From Halofilum ochraceum (GTDB lineage: Bacteria; Pseudomonadota; Gammaproteobacteria; XJ16; Halofilaceae), in assembly GCF_001614315.2 (NCBI RefSeq), contig NZ_LVEG02000001.1:558001-622000 (forward strand): a stretch of 64,000 nt of DNA, given 5' to 3'. Below are positions 16,948-24,965 of this stretch, piece after piece. The notes below the pieces were generated by a model. It saw only the letters and a list, made by a program, of their open reading frames with translations. It was not told the DNA's origin and did not search any database. Each line of letters opens with the position of its first letter. Position 1 is the first letter of the stretch. The translations under genes were made by a program, and so were the position numbers.

Positions 16948-18489
16948 ATGACCCGCGAGCGACGTCGGCGGTCCGGTGGCCGTCGCCAGGCGGCCGATAC
17001 GGTTCCACAGTTGCCCTGGCGCCATGTGGAGAACCATTTTCGGCCCATGGAGGTGCTCCGGCCCGAGCAACTCGATGCGGTTCATGACTATTCCATGCGG
17101 ATCCTCGAGGAATTCGGCATCGAACTGATGAATGCCGAGGCACGCTCGATCCTGGAGGACGCTGGCGCCGAGGTCGATCATGATACTGGGGTGGTTCGCA
17201 TGGATCGCGGGCTCGTCGAGGAGGCGATCGCCCGGGCGCCGTCAACTTTCACGCTCACGCCCCGTAACCGCGAACGCGCGCTCGACTTTGGTGGCCACAG
17301 CATCAATTTCACCACCGTAGGGGGACCACCGGCCGTTCACGACTGTGTGCGCGGCCGCCGCACCGGTAACCACGAGGACTACCGCGATCTACTGCGCCTG
17401 GCGCAGAGCCTGAATATTATCCACATGATCGGCAATCAGCCGACTTCCCCCCAGGATCTGCCGCCAACCACGCGCCACCTGGACACCTATCACTCCACGC
17501 TGACACTGACCGATCGGGTCTTCATGCTCACCGCGGTCGGGGAGCAGCGGGCCCTCGACGGGATCCGGATGTCGGCGATCGCCCGCGGCGAGACGCTGGA
17601 GCAGCTTGCGGACCATCCCGCCGCCATGACCATCATCAACGTCAACTCGCCGCGGCGGTTCGATGGCGCCCTCACTGACGGGTTGATGACGATGGCGCGT
17701 CACGGTCAGGCGGTGGCGATCACCCCGTTTACGCTCATGGGCGCCATGACGCCGGTCACGCTGGCCGCAGCACTGGCCCAGCAGAATGCCGAGGCCCTGT
17801 TCGGTGTGGCACTCACGCAGATCATTCGCCCGGGTGCGCCCGTGATGTACGGGTCTTTCACATCCAATGTGGACATGCGGACCGGCGCCCCGGCGTTTGG
17901 TACCCCGGAGAACACGAAGGCGAACATCGCCAGCGGTCAACTCGCGCGCCGTTATGGCCTGCCGTATCGCACCACCAACGCCAACGCCAGCAATGTCGTC
18001 GACGCGCAGGCGGCGTATGAGACGGAGATGGCGCTCTGGGGCGCCGTGATGGGCGGCGCCAATCTCGTCTATCACGCGGCTGGTTGGCTCGAGGGGGGGC
18101 TGACGGCGTCGTTCGAGAAGATGGTCCTCGATGCGGAGCTGCTGCAGTCGATGGCCGAGACGCTCACGCCCCTGGACGTTGACGAGGAAAGTTTCGGTCT
18201 CGAGGCGATGTCCGAGGTCGGCCCGGGTGGACATTTCTTCGGGACGGACCACACGATGGCGCGCTACCGCACAGCGTTCTACCAGCCGATGCTCTCAGAC
18301 TGGCAGAATCACGATGCGTGGGAGAGCGCGGGCGCGCGCGACGCCACGCAACGGGCGACCGACATCTGGCAGCAACTGCTGGCCGCGTACGAGGAGCCGG
18401 CGATGGAGCCCGCCGTCAGCGAGGAGCTCGAGGCCTATGTGGCCCATCGGCGTGAGGAAATCGAGCGGGACGGGCTGGGCAGCGAGTGA
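16948..18489 (+). CDS. MttB-family (non-pyrrolysine) amine:corrinoid methyltransferase
   Basis: A 513-residue trimethylamine-methyltransferase superfamily protein. It has no in-frame UAG, so it belongs to the non-pyrrolysine branch that includes the glycine betaine methyltransferase MtgB and enzymes for proline betaine and carnitine. Family segments include the N-terminal HDYSMRILEEFGIEL and the C-terminal NLVYHAAGWLEGGLTASFEKMVLD. It should move a methyl from a quaternary amine to Co(I) of the adjacent corrinoid protein. GGAGGA sets the start at 16948, giving an unusual Arg-rich N-terminus (TRERRRRSGGRRQ). First gene of the corrinoid operon; exact substrate not determinable. Confidence 0.9.
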   Translation: MTRERRRRSGGRRQAADTVPQLPWRHVENHFRPMEVLRPEQLDAVHDYSMRILEEFGIELMNAEARSILEDAGAEVDHDTGVVRMDRGLVEEAIARAPSTFTLTPRNRERALDFGGHSINFTTVGGPPAVHDCVRGRRTGNHEDYRDLLRLAQSLNIIHMIGNQPTSPQDLPPTTRHLDTYHSTLTLTDRVFMLTAVGEQRALDGIRMSAIARGETLEQLADHPAAMTIINVNSPRRFDGALTDGLMTMARHGQAVAITPFTLMGAMTPVTLAAALAQQNAEALFGVALTQIIRPGAPVMYGSFTSNVDMRTGAPAFGTPENTKANIASGQLARRYGLPYRTTNANASNVVDAQAAYETEMALWGAVMGGANLVYHAAGWLEGGLTASFEKMVLDAELLQSMAETLTPLDVDEESFGLEAMSEVGPGGHFFGTDHTMARYRTAFYQPMLSDWQNHDAWESAGARDATQRATDIWQQLLAAYEEPAMEPAVSEELEAYVAHRREEIERDGLGSE

Positions 18490-18744
18490 ATCGATTTACC
18501 ACGCTTGATGTATGCATTGTGTATACATACGCTGGTGTCGGTTGCTCGCGCGCCTGAACGGGCGACGGCCAAGGCCTTGATTCGCCGATTTTTCGGCGTT
18601 CATGCTGGTGTCGTTGTCAGGTAACGTCGCGTCGCCGGGACGTCAGCAGGCGCCCCGGGCGCGGCATACGCTTGCGGGTTGAAGCGGGGCTGTTGCAGTA
18701 CCCGGCCGCAGGGCACAAACCACAATGACCGAGAGGGTAGTCCG
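18490..18744. promoter_or_regulatory. Intergenic region with AT-rich palindrome before corrinoid gene
   Basis: 255 bp without a gene between mttB and the corrinoid protein gene. An AT-rich stretch (18508-18530) holds the perfect palindrome TGTATACA at 18520-18527, the form of many GntR-family operators. GCTGGTGTCG at 18531-18540 recurs as TGCTGGTGTCG at about 18604. A separate promoter or processing site for the downstream genes is plausible. Confidence 0.4.
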
Positions 18745-19449
18745 ATGACCGACGCGCAAGACGATGGCGAAATTGATCTCCGGTCGCTTTCGGATGATGA
18801 GCTCGTCGAGCAGATGCACGACGATCTCTACGATGGTCTGCAGGAAGAAGTGGTCGAGGGTACCAACATCCTGCTCGAGCGTGGCTGGGGGCCGTCCAAG
18901 GTCCTGAACGAGGCCCTCGTGGCCGGGATGACGATCGTCGGGGTGGATTTCCGTGACGGCATCCTGTTCGTGCCCGAGGTGCTGATGGCCGCCAATTCCA
19001 TGAAGGGCGGCATGGAAGTCCTGCGCCCGCTGCTCGCCGAGACGGGAGCCCCGTCGATGGGCAAGGCCGTGATCGGCACCGTGAAGGGCGACATCCACGA
19101 CATCGGCAAGAATCTCGTCGCCATGATGTGGGAAGGCGCCGGCTTCGAGGTGATCGACATCGGCATCAACAAGCCGGTCGAGGAATTCATCGATGCGCTG
19201 GACCAGCACAAGCCGGACATCCTCGGCATGTCGGCGCTGCTGACCACCACCATGCCCTACATGAAGGTGGTCATCGATGAGATGACCGAGCGCGGTATCC
19301 GCAACGACTATATCGTCCTGGTGGGCGGCGCGCCCCTGAACGAGGAATTCGGGGAGGCGATCGGTGCCGATGCGTACTGCCGTGATGCCGCGGTTGCCGT
19401 CGAGACCGCCAAGGAAAAGATCAAGGAGCGCCGCAGCGCCGCTGGTTGA
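18745..19449 (+). CDS. Methyltransferase corrinoid protein (MtgC/MttC-like)
   Basis: A 234-residue cobalamin-carrying protein. Residues about 10-100 are the helical cap domain, then a Rossmann B12 domain with GDIHDIGKNL (Asp116, His118, Gly121), where His118 is the lower cobalt ligand. It shuttles a methyl from the MttB-family enzyme to the MtgA-like enzyme. The start at 18745 is preceded by GAGAGGG. Normal length for the family. Confidence 0.95.
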   Translation: MTDAQDDGEIDLRSLSDDELVEQMHDDLYDGLQEEVVEGTNILLERGWGPSKVLNEALVAGMTIVGVDFRDGILFVPEVLMAANSMKGGMEVLRPLLAETGAPSMGKAVIGTVKGDIHDIGKNLVAMMWEGAGFEVIDIGINKPVEEFIDALDQHKPDILGMSALLTTTMPYMKVVIDEMTERGIRNDYIVLVGGAPLNEEFGEAIGADAYCRDAAVAVETAKEKIKERRSAAG

Positions 19450-19466
19450 GACGGCGGAGGCGCGTT

Positions 19467-20102
19467 ATGTCGACGGCACCGCAAACGCTCATCATCGCAT
19501 GCGGTGCCCTGTCGCACGAGATCGTGGCGCTGATCCGGGCCAACGGCTGGGATAATTTCCGCGTTCAGTGTCTGCCGGCAGAGTTGCACAACCGCCCCGG
19601 AGAAATTCCCGGGGCGGTCAGGGAGAAAATCCGGGCTCTGCGCGACGGCTATGACCACGTGTTCGTGGCTTATGCCGATTGCGGTACGGGCGGGCGGCTG
19701 GATGCGGTCCTCGCCGAGGAGGGCATCGAGCGACTCCCCGGTGCTCACTGCTACGAATTCTTCGCCGGTGGCGCGGTTTTCAGTGCGTTGGCCGAGGAAG
19801 AGCCTGGCACTTTCTACCTGACCGATTTCCTGGCGCGGCACTTCGATCGCCTGATCATCCGCGGGATGGGGCTTGATCGTCACCCGCAGCTGCAGTCGAT
19901 GCTTTTCGGCAACTATCGGCGCCTGGTGTATCTGGCGCAGACGGAAGACGCCGACCTCGAGCGGCGCGCGCGGGAGGCGGCTGAACGCCTCGGCCTCGCG
20001 TACGAATATCGCCATACGGGGTATGGTGAGCTCGGGGGAAGCCTTGCCGGGTTCCGGCGCCGTACGATGGAAGAGAAGGAAGTGCAATGGCGGCCAAACT
20101 GA
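19467..20102 (+). CDS. DUF1638 protein in the corrinoid operon
   Basis: A 211-residue protein with the DUF1638 hallmarks: LIIACGALSHEI at the start, then YADCGTGGRLDAVL and GAHCYEFFAGG. Conserved Cys residues (ACG, DCG, HCYEF) could hold a metal or act on cobalamin. DUF1638 genes are often found beside methyltransferase genes, but I know of no proven function. GGAGG supports the ATG at 19467. The end overlaps the next gene by 16 bp. Confidence 0.85.
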   Translation: MSTAPQTLIIACGALSHEIVALIRANGWDNFRVQCLPAELHNRPGEIPGAVREKIRALRDGYDHVFVAYADCGTGGRLDAVLAEEGIERLPGAHCYEFFAGGAVFSALAEEEPGTFYLTDFLARHFDRLIIRGMGLDRHPQLQSMLFGNYRRLVYLAQTEDADLERRAREAAERLGLAYEYRHTGYGELGGSLAGFRRRTMEEKEVQWRPN

Positions 20103-20395
20103 TTACCGTGTACTGGCGCGATATCCCCGCGCAGGTGATCGCGAAGAAGGGGCGGGAATCGGCCAAGGTAATGCTTTCGGCCCGTTTCCAGGAGGCGATC
20201 GACCGCGCGGCGATGCGGGCCGGCAAGGGCGGATCCGATGCCTATATGTCCGAGTGGCGGCGCGATCCCCAGGAGTGCGGCGATGACCTCCAGGGAGAGG
20301 TGGATGCAGCGGCAGACCGGATCGAAAAGGCCTGGTCGGACGATGATCTGGACGCGATCACCCGCAATCGGGGGCACGCCCACGCACAGGAATAA
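20087..20395 (+). CDS. Small PF13769-type protein (misnamed virulence factor)
   Basis: A 102-residue soluble protein beginning AAKLITVYWRDIPAQVIAKKG, matching the small family labelled 'virulence factor' in Pfam. The name has no bearing here: it is embedded in a one-carbon operon and overlaps DUF1638. The YWRDIP and SEWRR segments are the most distinctive parts. Likely an accessory protein of the corrinoid or folate enzymes; role unknown. Confidence 0.75.
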   Translation: MAAKLITVYWRDIPAQVIAKKGRESAKVMLSARFQEAIDRAAMRAGKGGSDAYMSEWRRDPQECGDDLQGEVDAAADRIEKAWSDDDLDAITRNRGHAHAQE

Positions 20396-20398
20396 AGA

Positions 20399-20427
20399 AC
20401 CGTGGCCGCCATGAAGGCGGTCCCGGT
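20399..20427 (+). other. Intercistronic hairpin
   Basis: An imperfect stem of 12 bp (accgtggccgcc at 20399-20410 with ggcggtcccggt at 20416-20427, two mismatches) just after the preceding stop, without a T-run. It could moderate read-through into, or stability of, the metV-like half of the operon. Confidence 0.35.
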
Positions 20428-20480
20428 CTACGCTTGACGGCAGGATCGGGCAGTAACCGATCGGATAGGGGAGACAGGCA

Positions 20481-20966
20481 ATGTACGCAGTGCGCCGCTG
20501 GTCCGTGCGTCATTCCCGCGGGCTTGAGACTTTCTACAACGGCTTCGAAAGCGTACTGCTCTGGCTTGAGCCGGTGCTGCGGCGCGTTGGCTACGAGCGC
20601 CTCGAACGCCCCTTTGCCTGGCTCGAGGAGAAGGTCAAGGGTTTCCTCTTCGACTGCCAGATGTGCGGGCAATGCGTGCTCTCGCGCACGGGCATGTCCT
20701 GCCCCATGAATTGCCCCAAACAGCTCAGGAATGGTCCCTGTGGCGGTGTCCGCGCGAATGGCAACTGCGAGGTGAAACCGGATATGAAGTGTGTCTGGGT
20801 GGAGGCCTGGAACGGTTCCAGCCGGATGCGAGACGGTGGCCGGATTCATGAGGTCGAGGTGGCGGTGGACCGCCAGCTCGAGGGTTCTTCGTCGTGGTTG
20901 CGGGTCGTACGGATCAAGACGGAAGAGAAACGCCAGGAACGCGAAAACGAGGAGCAGGCGGCATGA
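20481..20966 (+). CDS. MetV-like Cys-rich partner of methylene-THF reductase
   Basis: A 161-residue protein with eight cysteines (59, 62, 65, 74, 78, 87, 96, 104) in DCQMCGQCVLSRTGMSCP and NGPCGGVRANGNCEV. This is the MTHFR C-terminal/MetV zinc or iron-sulfur domain, which in acetogens forms a complex with MetF. It precedes and overlaps the metF-like gene (ATGA), so the two form one enzyme. The partner suggests an electron acceptor other than simple NAD(P), useful for running the reaction in the oxidative direction. Confidence 0.85.
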   Translation: MYAVRRWSVRHSRGLETFYNGFESVLLWLEPVLRRVGYERLERPFAWLEEKVKGFLFDCQMCGQCVLSRTGMSCPMNCPKQLRNGPCGGVRANGNCEVKPDMKCVWVEAWNGSSRMRDGGRIHEVEVAVDRQLEGSSSWLRVVRIKTEEKRQERENEEQAA

Positions 20967-21982
20967 GATTCGAAGACGAGCCGGTCCCGGGTTTCCAGCT
21001 GCCGATCCTGCCCGGGCATTCCTCGCCAGGCCGCCTCGAGCGGGTCCTGCGTTCCGGAAATTTCGCCGTGACCGCCGAGATCGCACCACCTGATTCGGCG
21101 GACCCGAACGAGGTCTATCTGCGCGCCAGGATCTTCGACGGCTACGTCGACGCGATCAACGCGACCGACGGCTCCGGGGCGAACTGCCATATGTCTTCCG
21201 TGGGCGTATGCTCGCTGCTGACCCGTGAGGGTTACGCCACGATCATGCAGGCGTCCTGCCGCGACAAGAACCGGATCGGCATGCAGGGAGATATCCTGGG
21301 CGCGGCGGCGATGGGCGTGGCGAACGTGCTTTGCCTCACCGGCGACGGTGTTCAGGCCGGGGACCAGCCCGAAGCCAAGCCCGTGTTCGATCTCGACTGC
21401 ATGTCGCTGATCGAGACCGTACGCACGATGCGTGATGAGAGCCGGCTGCGCAGCGGGCGCAAACTGACCCAGTCGCCGAAACTGTTTATCGGTGGCGCGG
21501 CGAATCCCTTCGCGCAGCCGTTCGAGTTCCGGCCGGAACGGCTGGCCAAGAAGATCGCCGCCGGTGCGCAGTTCGTGCAGACGCAGTACTGCTTCGATAT
21601 TGAAATGCTGAAGCGGTACATGGAGCGTGTCCGCGCAATGGGACTGCACGAGCAGGTATTCATCCTCGTCGGTGTGGGCCCGCTCGCTTCCGCCAATGCC
21701 GCACGCTGGATTCGCGCGCACGTGCCGGGCGTGCATATCCCCGACGAGATCATCGACCGGCTCGCAGGAGCCGAGAAACCGAAGCTGGAAGGGCGCAAGA
21801 TCTGCGTCGAACTCATCCAGCAGATCCGGGAAATCGAGGGCGTGCACGGCGTGCACGTCATGGCCTTCCGCCAGGAAGAGGCCGTGGCGGAGATTATCGA
21901 CGCCTCGGGTGTTCTTGAAGGCCGCACACCATGGCATCCGCACCGCGACACCCCCACAGAACAGCAGAGGGCCGCATCATGA
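20963..21982 (+). CDS. metF: Methylenetetrahydrofolate reductase, MetF-like
   Basis: A 339-residue FAD-dependent TIM-barrel reductase (FAVTAEIAPP, VLCLTGDGVQ, FIGGAANPFAQP, AGAQFVQTQYCFD). It interconverts 5-methyl-THF and methylene-THF. Its place between the MetV partner and the methyl-THF:corrinoid methyltransferase argues that here it oxidises methyl-THF formed from methylated amines, rather than making methyl-THF for methionine. Start and stop both overlap the neighbours (ATGA). Confidence 0.9.
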   Translation: MRFEDEPVPGFQLPILPGHSSPGRLERVLRSGNFAVTAEIAPPDSADPNEVYLRARIFDGYVDAINATDGSGANCHMSSVGVCSLLTREGYATIMQASCRDKNRIGMQGDILGAAAMGVANVLCLTGDGVQAGDQPEAKPVFDLDCMSLIETVRTMRDESRLRSGRKLTQSPKLFIGGAANPFAQPFEFRPERLAKKIAAGAQFVQTQYCFDIEMLKRYMERVRAMGLHEQVFILVGVGPLASANAARWIRAHVPGVHIPDEIIDRLAGAEKPKLEGRKICVELIQQIREIEGVHGVHVMAFRQEEAVAEIIDASGVLEGRTPWHPHRDTPTEQQRAAS

Positions 21983-22893
21983 CCGAGACCGTAATCAGCT
22001 CCGCCAAGAAAGAATGGGTGATTGGATTCGAACGTCCATTCACGGTCATCGGCGAGCGCATCAATCCGACCGGGCGCAAGCTCCTCGCGCAGGAGATGGC
22101 CGCCGGTGACTACTCACGCGTCAAACAGGACACGCTCGATCAGGTCGCGGCGGGTGCGCACGTGCTCGACGTCAATGCGGGCATCCCGCTGGCGGACGAG
22201 CCCGCGATCCTGGCCGAGACCATCCAGCTCGTGCAGTCGTTGACCGACGTCCCGCTGTGCATCGACTCGTCGATCATCAAGGCGCTGGAGCGGGGCCTCG
22301 AAGTCTATCGGGGCAAGCCGCTGGTGAACTCCGTGACCGGTGAAGACGAGAACATGGAAGCCGTACTGCCGCTGATCAAAAAGTACGACGCGGCCGTGGT
22401 TGCGATTTCCAACGATGAAACCGGTATCTCGTCGGATCCGAACGTCCGCTACGATGTCGCGAAAAAGATCGTAGAGCGCGCCGCCGATCACGGGATTCCG
22501 AAAGAGAACATCGTGGTCGACCCGCTCGTGATGCCGGTCGGTGCCGTGAATACCGCCGGGCGGCAGGTGCAGCAGCTGGTGGAACGGCTGCGGCGGGAAC
22601 TCAAGGTGAATACCACCTGCGGCGCTTCCAACGTCAGTTTCGGGCTGCCGAACCGCCATGGCCTGACCGCGTCGTTCATCAGCATGGCGATCGCCTCGGG
22701 CATGACCTCCGCGATCATGAGCCCGCTGCACACGGAAGTCATGCAGGCGGTGCGCGGCGCGGACGTGATGATGGGGCATGATTCGGATTGCATGCGCTGG
22801 ATGAGGGCGTACCGCGATCCGGCGCAGGTCGCTGCCGAGGCCGAGAGCAGCAGCGGCAGCCGCCGCCGTGGTGGTCGGCGCCGGCGTGGCTGA
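21979..22893 (+). CDS. Methyltetrahydrofolate:corrinoid methyltransferase (MtgA/AcsE-like)
   Basis: A 304-residue pterin-binding TIM-barrel enzyme (FTVIGERINPTGRKLL, VLDVNAGIPLADE, CIDSSIIKALE, TTCGASNVSFGLP), homologous to MtgA and AcsE. It passes the methyl from the corrinoid protein to THF. The last 20 residues are an odd extension (SSSGSRRRGGRRRRG), also rich in Arg. Overlaps metF by an ATGA and runs into the RACo-like gene. Confidence 0.92.
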   Translation: MTETVISSAKKEWVIGFERPFTVIGERINPTGRKLLAQEMAAGDYSRVKQDTLDQVAAGAHVLDVNAGIPLADEPAILAETIQLVQSLTDVPLCIDSSIIKALERGLEVYRGKPLVNSVTGEDENMEAVLPLIKKYDAAVVAISNDETGISSDPNVRYDVAKKIVERAADHGIPKENIVVDPLVMPVGAVNTAGRQVQQLVERLRRELKVNTTCGASNVSFGLPNRHGLTASFISMAIASGMTSAIMSPLHTEVMQAVRGADVMMGHDSDCMRWMRAYRDPAQVAAEAESSSGSRRRGGRRRRG

Positions 22894-24922
22894 GGAAGAC
22901 GCCCTCGTCGTATTCAGCCCCTCCGGGCGGCGGGGCCGGTTCCCGATCGGGACGCCGGTCCTGCAGGCCGCCCGGGCGCTGGGCGTGGATATCGATTCCG
23001 TGTGTGGCGGCCGCGGACTGTGCGGCCGTTGCCAGGTGCTCGTCTCCGAAGGCGAATTCCCGAAGTACGGTCTCGAGTCGCGCCCGGAGCATCTGACCGA
23101 ATTCTCCGAGACCGAGCGGGATTATGAAGCGCAGGTCGGCAAACTGAAGGTCGGCCGGCGGCTCTCGTGCTCCACGAAAGTGCTCGGTGATGTCGTCATC
23201 GACGTCCCGCCCGACAGCCAGGTCCACAAGCAGATCGTCCGCAAGGACCCCGGATCCTATGACATCGAAGTCGATCCGGCCGTGCGCATGTATTACACGG
23301 AGGTGCAGGAGCCCTCGATGCACGATCCTTCCGGGGATCTGCGGCGACTGCTCGAGGCGCTCGAATTCGAGTGGCGGCTGGAGCACATCCACCGCTGCGA
23401 TCTGCGCGTGCTCCAGGACATCCAGCCGGCGCTCCGCAAGGGCGAATGGGCCGTCTCGGTGGCGGTCCATAACGAGAATGAAATCATCGCCGTCTGGCCG
23501 GGGTTCTTCGACAAGATCTACGGGCTCGCGGTCGACATCGGCTCAACAACGGTCGCCGCCCACCTCGTGGAGATGTCGACCGGCGAAGTCGTGTCTTCCG
23601 CCGGCGTGATGAATCCGCAGATCCGGTTCGGTGAAGACCTGATGAGCCGGGTCTCGTACGTGATGATGAATCCCGGCGGCGAGGTGGATCTGACCCGGGT
23701 CGTCCGCGAAGCGATCAATGAGCTCGTGGGCGAGGTCTGTGCCGATGCGGGCGTCGACCGGAGCGCGATCCTGGAATGCACGTTCGTCGGCAACCCGGTC
23801 ATGCATCACCTGTTGTTGGGGATTAACCCGGTTGAGCTCGGTGGGGCGCCTTTCGCGCTGGCCACTGACGAGGGCACGACGGTCTGGGCGTCCGAACTCG
23901 AACTGACGCTGCACAAGAACGCGCGCGCCTACACGCTGCCCTGCATCGCCGGGCACGTGGGTGCGGACACGGCTGGTGTGGTGCTCTCGGAGAAACCGTA
24001 CCTGCGCGACGAAATGACACTGCTGGTCGATGTCGGTACCAACGCCGAGATCGTCCTCGGCAACCGCAAGCAGCTCATGGCCTGCTCCAGTCCGACCGGC
24101 CCGGCCTTCGAAGGCGCGCAGATCTCATCCGGTCAGCGGGCGGCCAACGGCGCGATCGAACGCGTGCGCATCGATCCCGAGACGAAGGAAGCGCGCTTCA
24201 AGGTGATCGGCTGCGATCTCTGGTCGAATGAAGAGGGTTTCGAAGAAGCGGTCGCCGACGTTGGCGTCAACGGCATCTGCGGCTCGGGCATCATCGAAGT
24301 GATCGCGGAGATGTACCTTGCCCGCATCATCAACCAGGATGGCGTCGTCGATGGTCGCCTGGCGGAGCACACGGACCGGGTCGTCGCCGAAGGCCGGACG
24401 TGGTCGTACATCCTGTGGCGCGGCGAGAACACCATCCGGATCACGCAGAACGACGTTCGCCAGATCCAGCTCGGCAAGGCGGCGCTGTATGCGGGGATTC
24501 GGCTGCTGATGGATCGCATGCATGTGGAGGATATCGAGCGGATCCGGCTCGCCGGCGCGTTCGGGAATCATATCGACGTCAAGTACGCCATGATTCTGGG
24601 GCTGATTCCCGACTGCAATCTCGACAACGTGTCCTCGGCGGGCAACGCGGCCGGTGTCGGTGCCCGGATCGCCCTGCTGGATCGCAAGGGTCGGCGCGAA
24701 ATCGAGGACATCGTGCGCAAGATCGAAAAAGTGGAAACGGCGATCGAGCCGAAGTTCCAGGAACACTTCGTCGAAGCGATGGCGATCCCGCACAAGAAGG
24801 CGCCATTTGAGAACCTGCGCCGGGCCGTCGATCTGCCCGAGGTGGATCACACGACGCAGGGGCAGGTTCCGGGTGGGGCGGACTCGCCGGGGACCCGGCG
24901 CCGCCGGCGCCGGCGTAGCTGA
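22868..24922 (+). CDS. Reductive activator of corrinoid proteins (RACo/RamA-like, ASKHA ATPase)
   Basis: A 684-residue two-part protein: an N-terminal plant-type 2Fe-2S ferredoxin (Cys46, Cys52, Cys55 and Cys101, counted from the GTG at 22868) and a DUF4445/ASKHA ATPase region (GLAVDIGSTTVAAHLVEM, LLVDVGTNAEIVLG, GICGSGIIEVIAEM). Such proteins use ATP to reduce corrinoid Co(II) back to Co(I). The start is uncertain: GTG codons at 22868, 22871 and 22886 lie within the end of the preceding gene. The tail, SPGTRRRRRRRS, repeats the Arg-rich ending of the upstream enzyme. Last gene of the operon. Confidence 0.92.
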   Translation: MVVGAGVAEEDALVVFSPSGRRGRFPIGTPVLQAARALGVDIDSVCGGRGLCGRCQVLVSEGEFPKYGLESRPEHLTEFSETERDYEAQVGKLKVGRRLSCSTKVLGDVVIDVPPDSQVHKQIVRKDPGSYDIEVDPAVRMYYTEVQEPSMHDPSGDLRRLLEALEFEWRLEHIHRCDLRVLQDIQPALRKGEWAVSVAVHNENEIIAVWPGFFDKIYGLAVDIGSTTVAAHLVEMSTGEVVSSAGVMNPQIRFGEDLMSRVSYVMMNPGGEVDLTRVVREAINELVGEVCADAGVDRSAILECTFVGNPVMHHLLLGINPVELGGAPFALATDEGTTVWASELELTLHKNARAYTLPCIAGHVGADTAGVVLSEKPYLRDEMTLLVDVGTNAEIVLGNRKQLMACSSPTGPAFEGAQISSGQRAANGAIERVRIDPETKEARFKVIGCDLWSNEEGFEEAVADVGVNGICGSGIIEVIAEMYLARIINQDGVVDGRLAEHTDRVVAEGRTWSYILWRGENTIRITQNDVRQIQLGKAALYAGIRLLMDRMHVEDIERIRLAGAFGNHIDVKYAMILGLIPDCNLDNVSSAGNAAGVGARIALLDRKGRREIEDIVRKIEKVETAIEPKFQEHFVEAMAIPHKKAPFENLRRAVDLPEVDHTTQGQVPGGADSPGTRRRRRRRS

Positions 24923-24965
24923 TACGCCGGCCGGCGGCGACCGGATCCGCGCAAGACGGTCGGAT

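Noticed and set aside
16948-18489. Pyrrolysine-containing trimethylamine methyltransferase.
   Set aside because: The gene has no in-frame UAG, so it belongs to the non-pyrrolysine branch, and no pyl genes are present.
20087-20395. Virulence factor, as the family is named.
   Set aside because: The name has no support here; the gene is embedded in a one-carbon operon.
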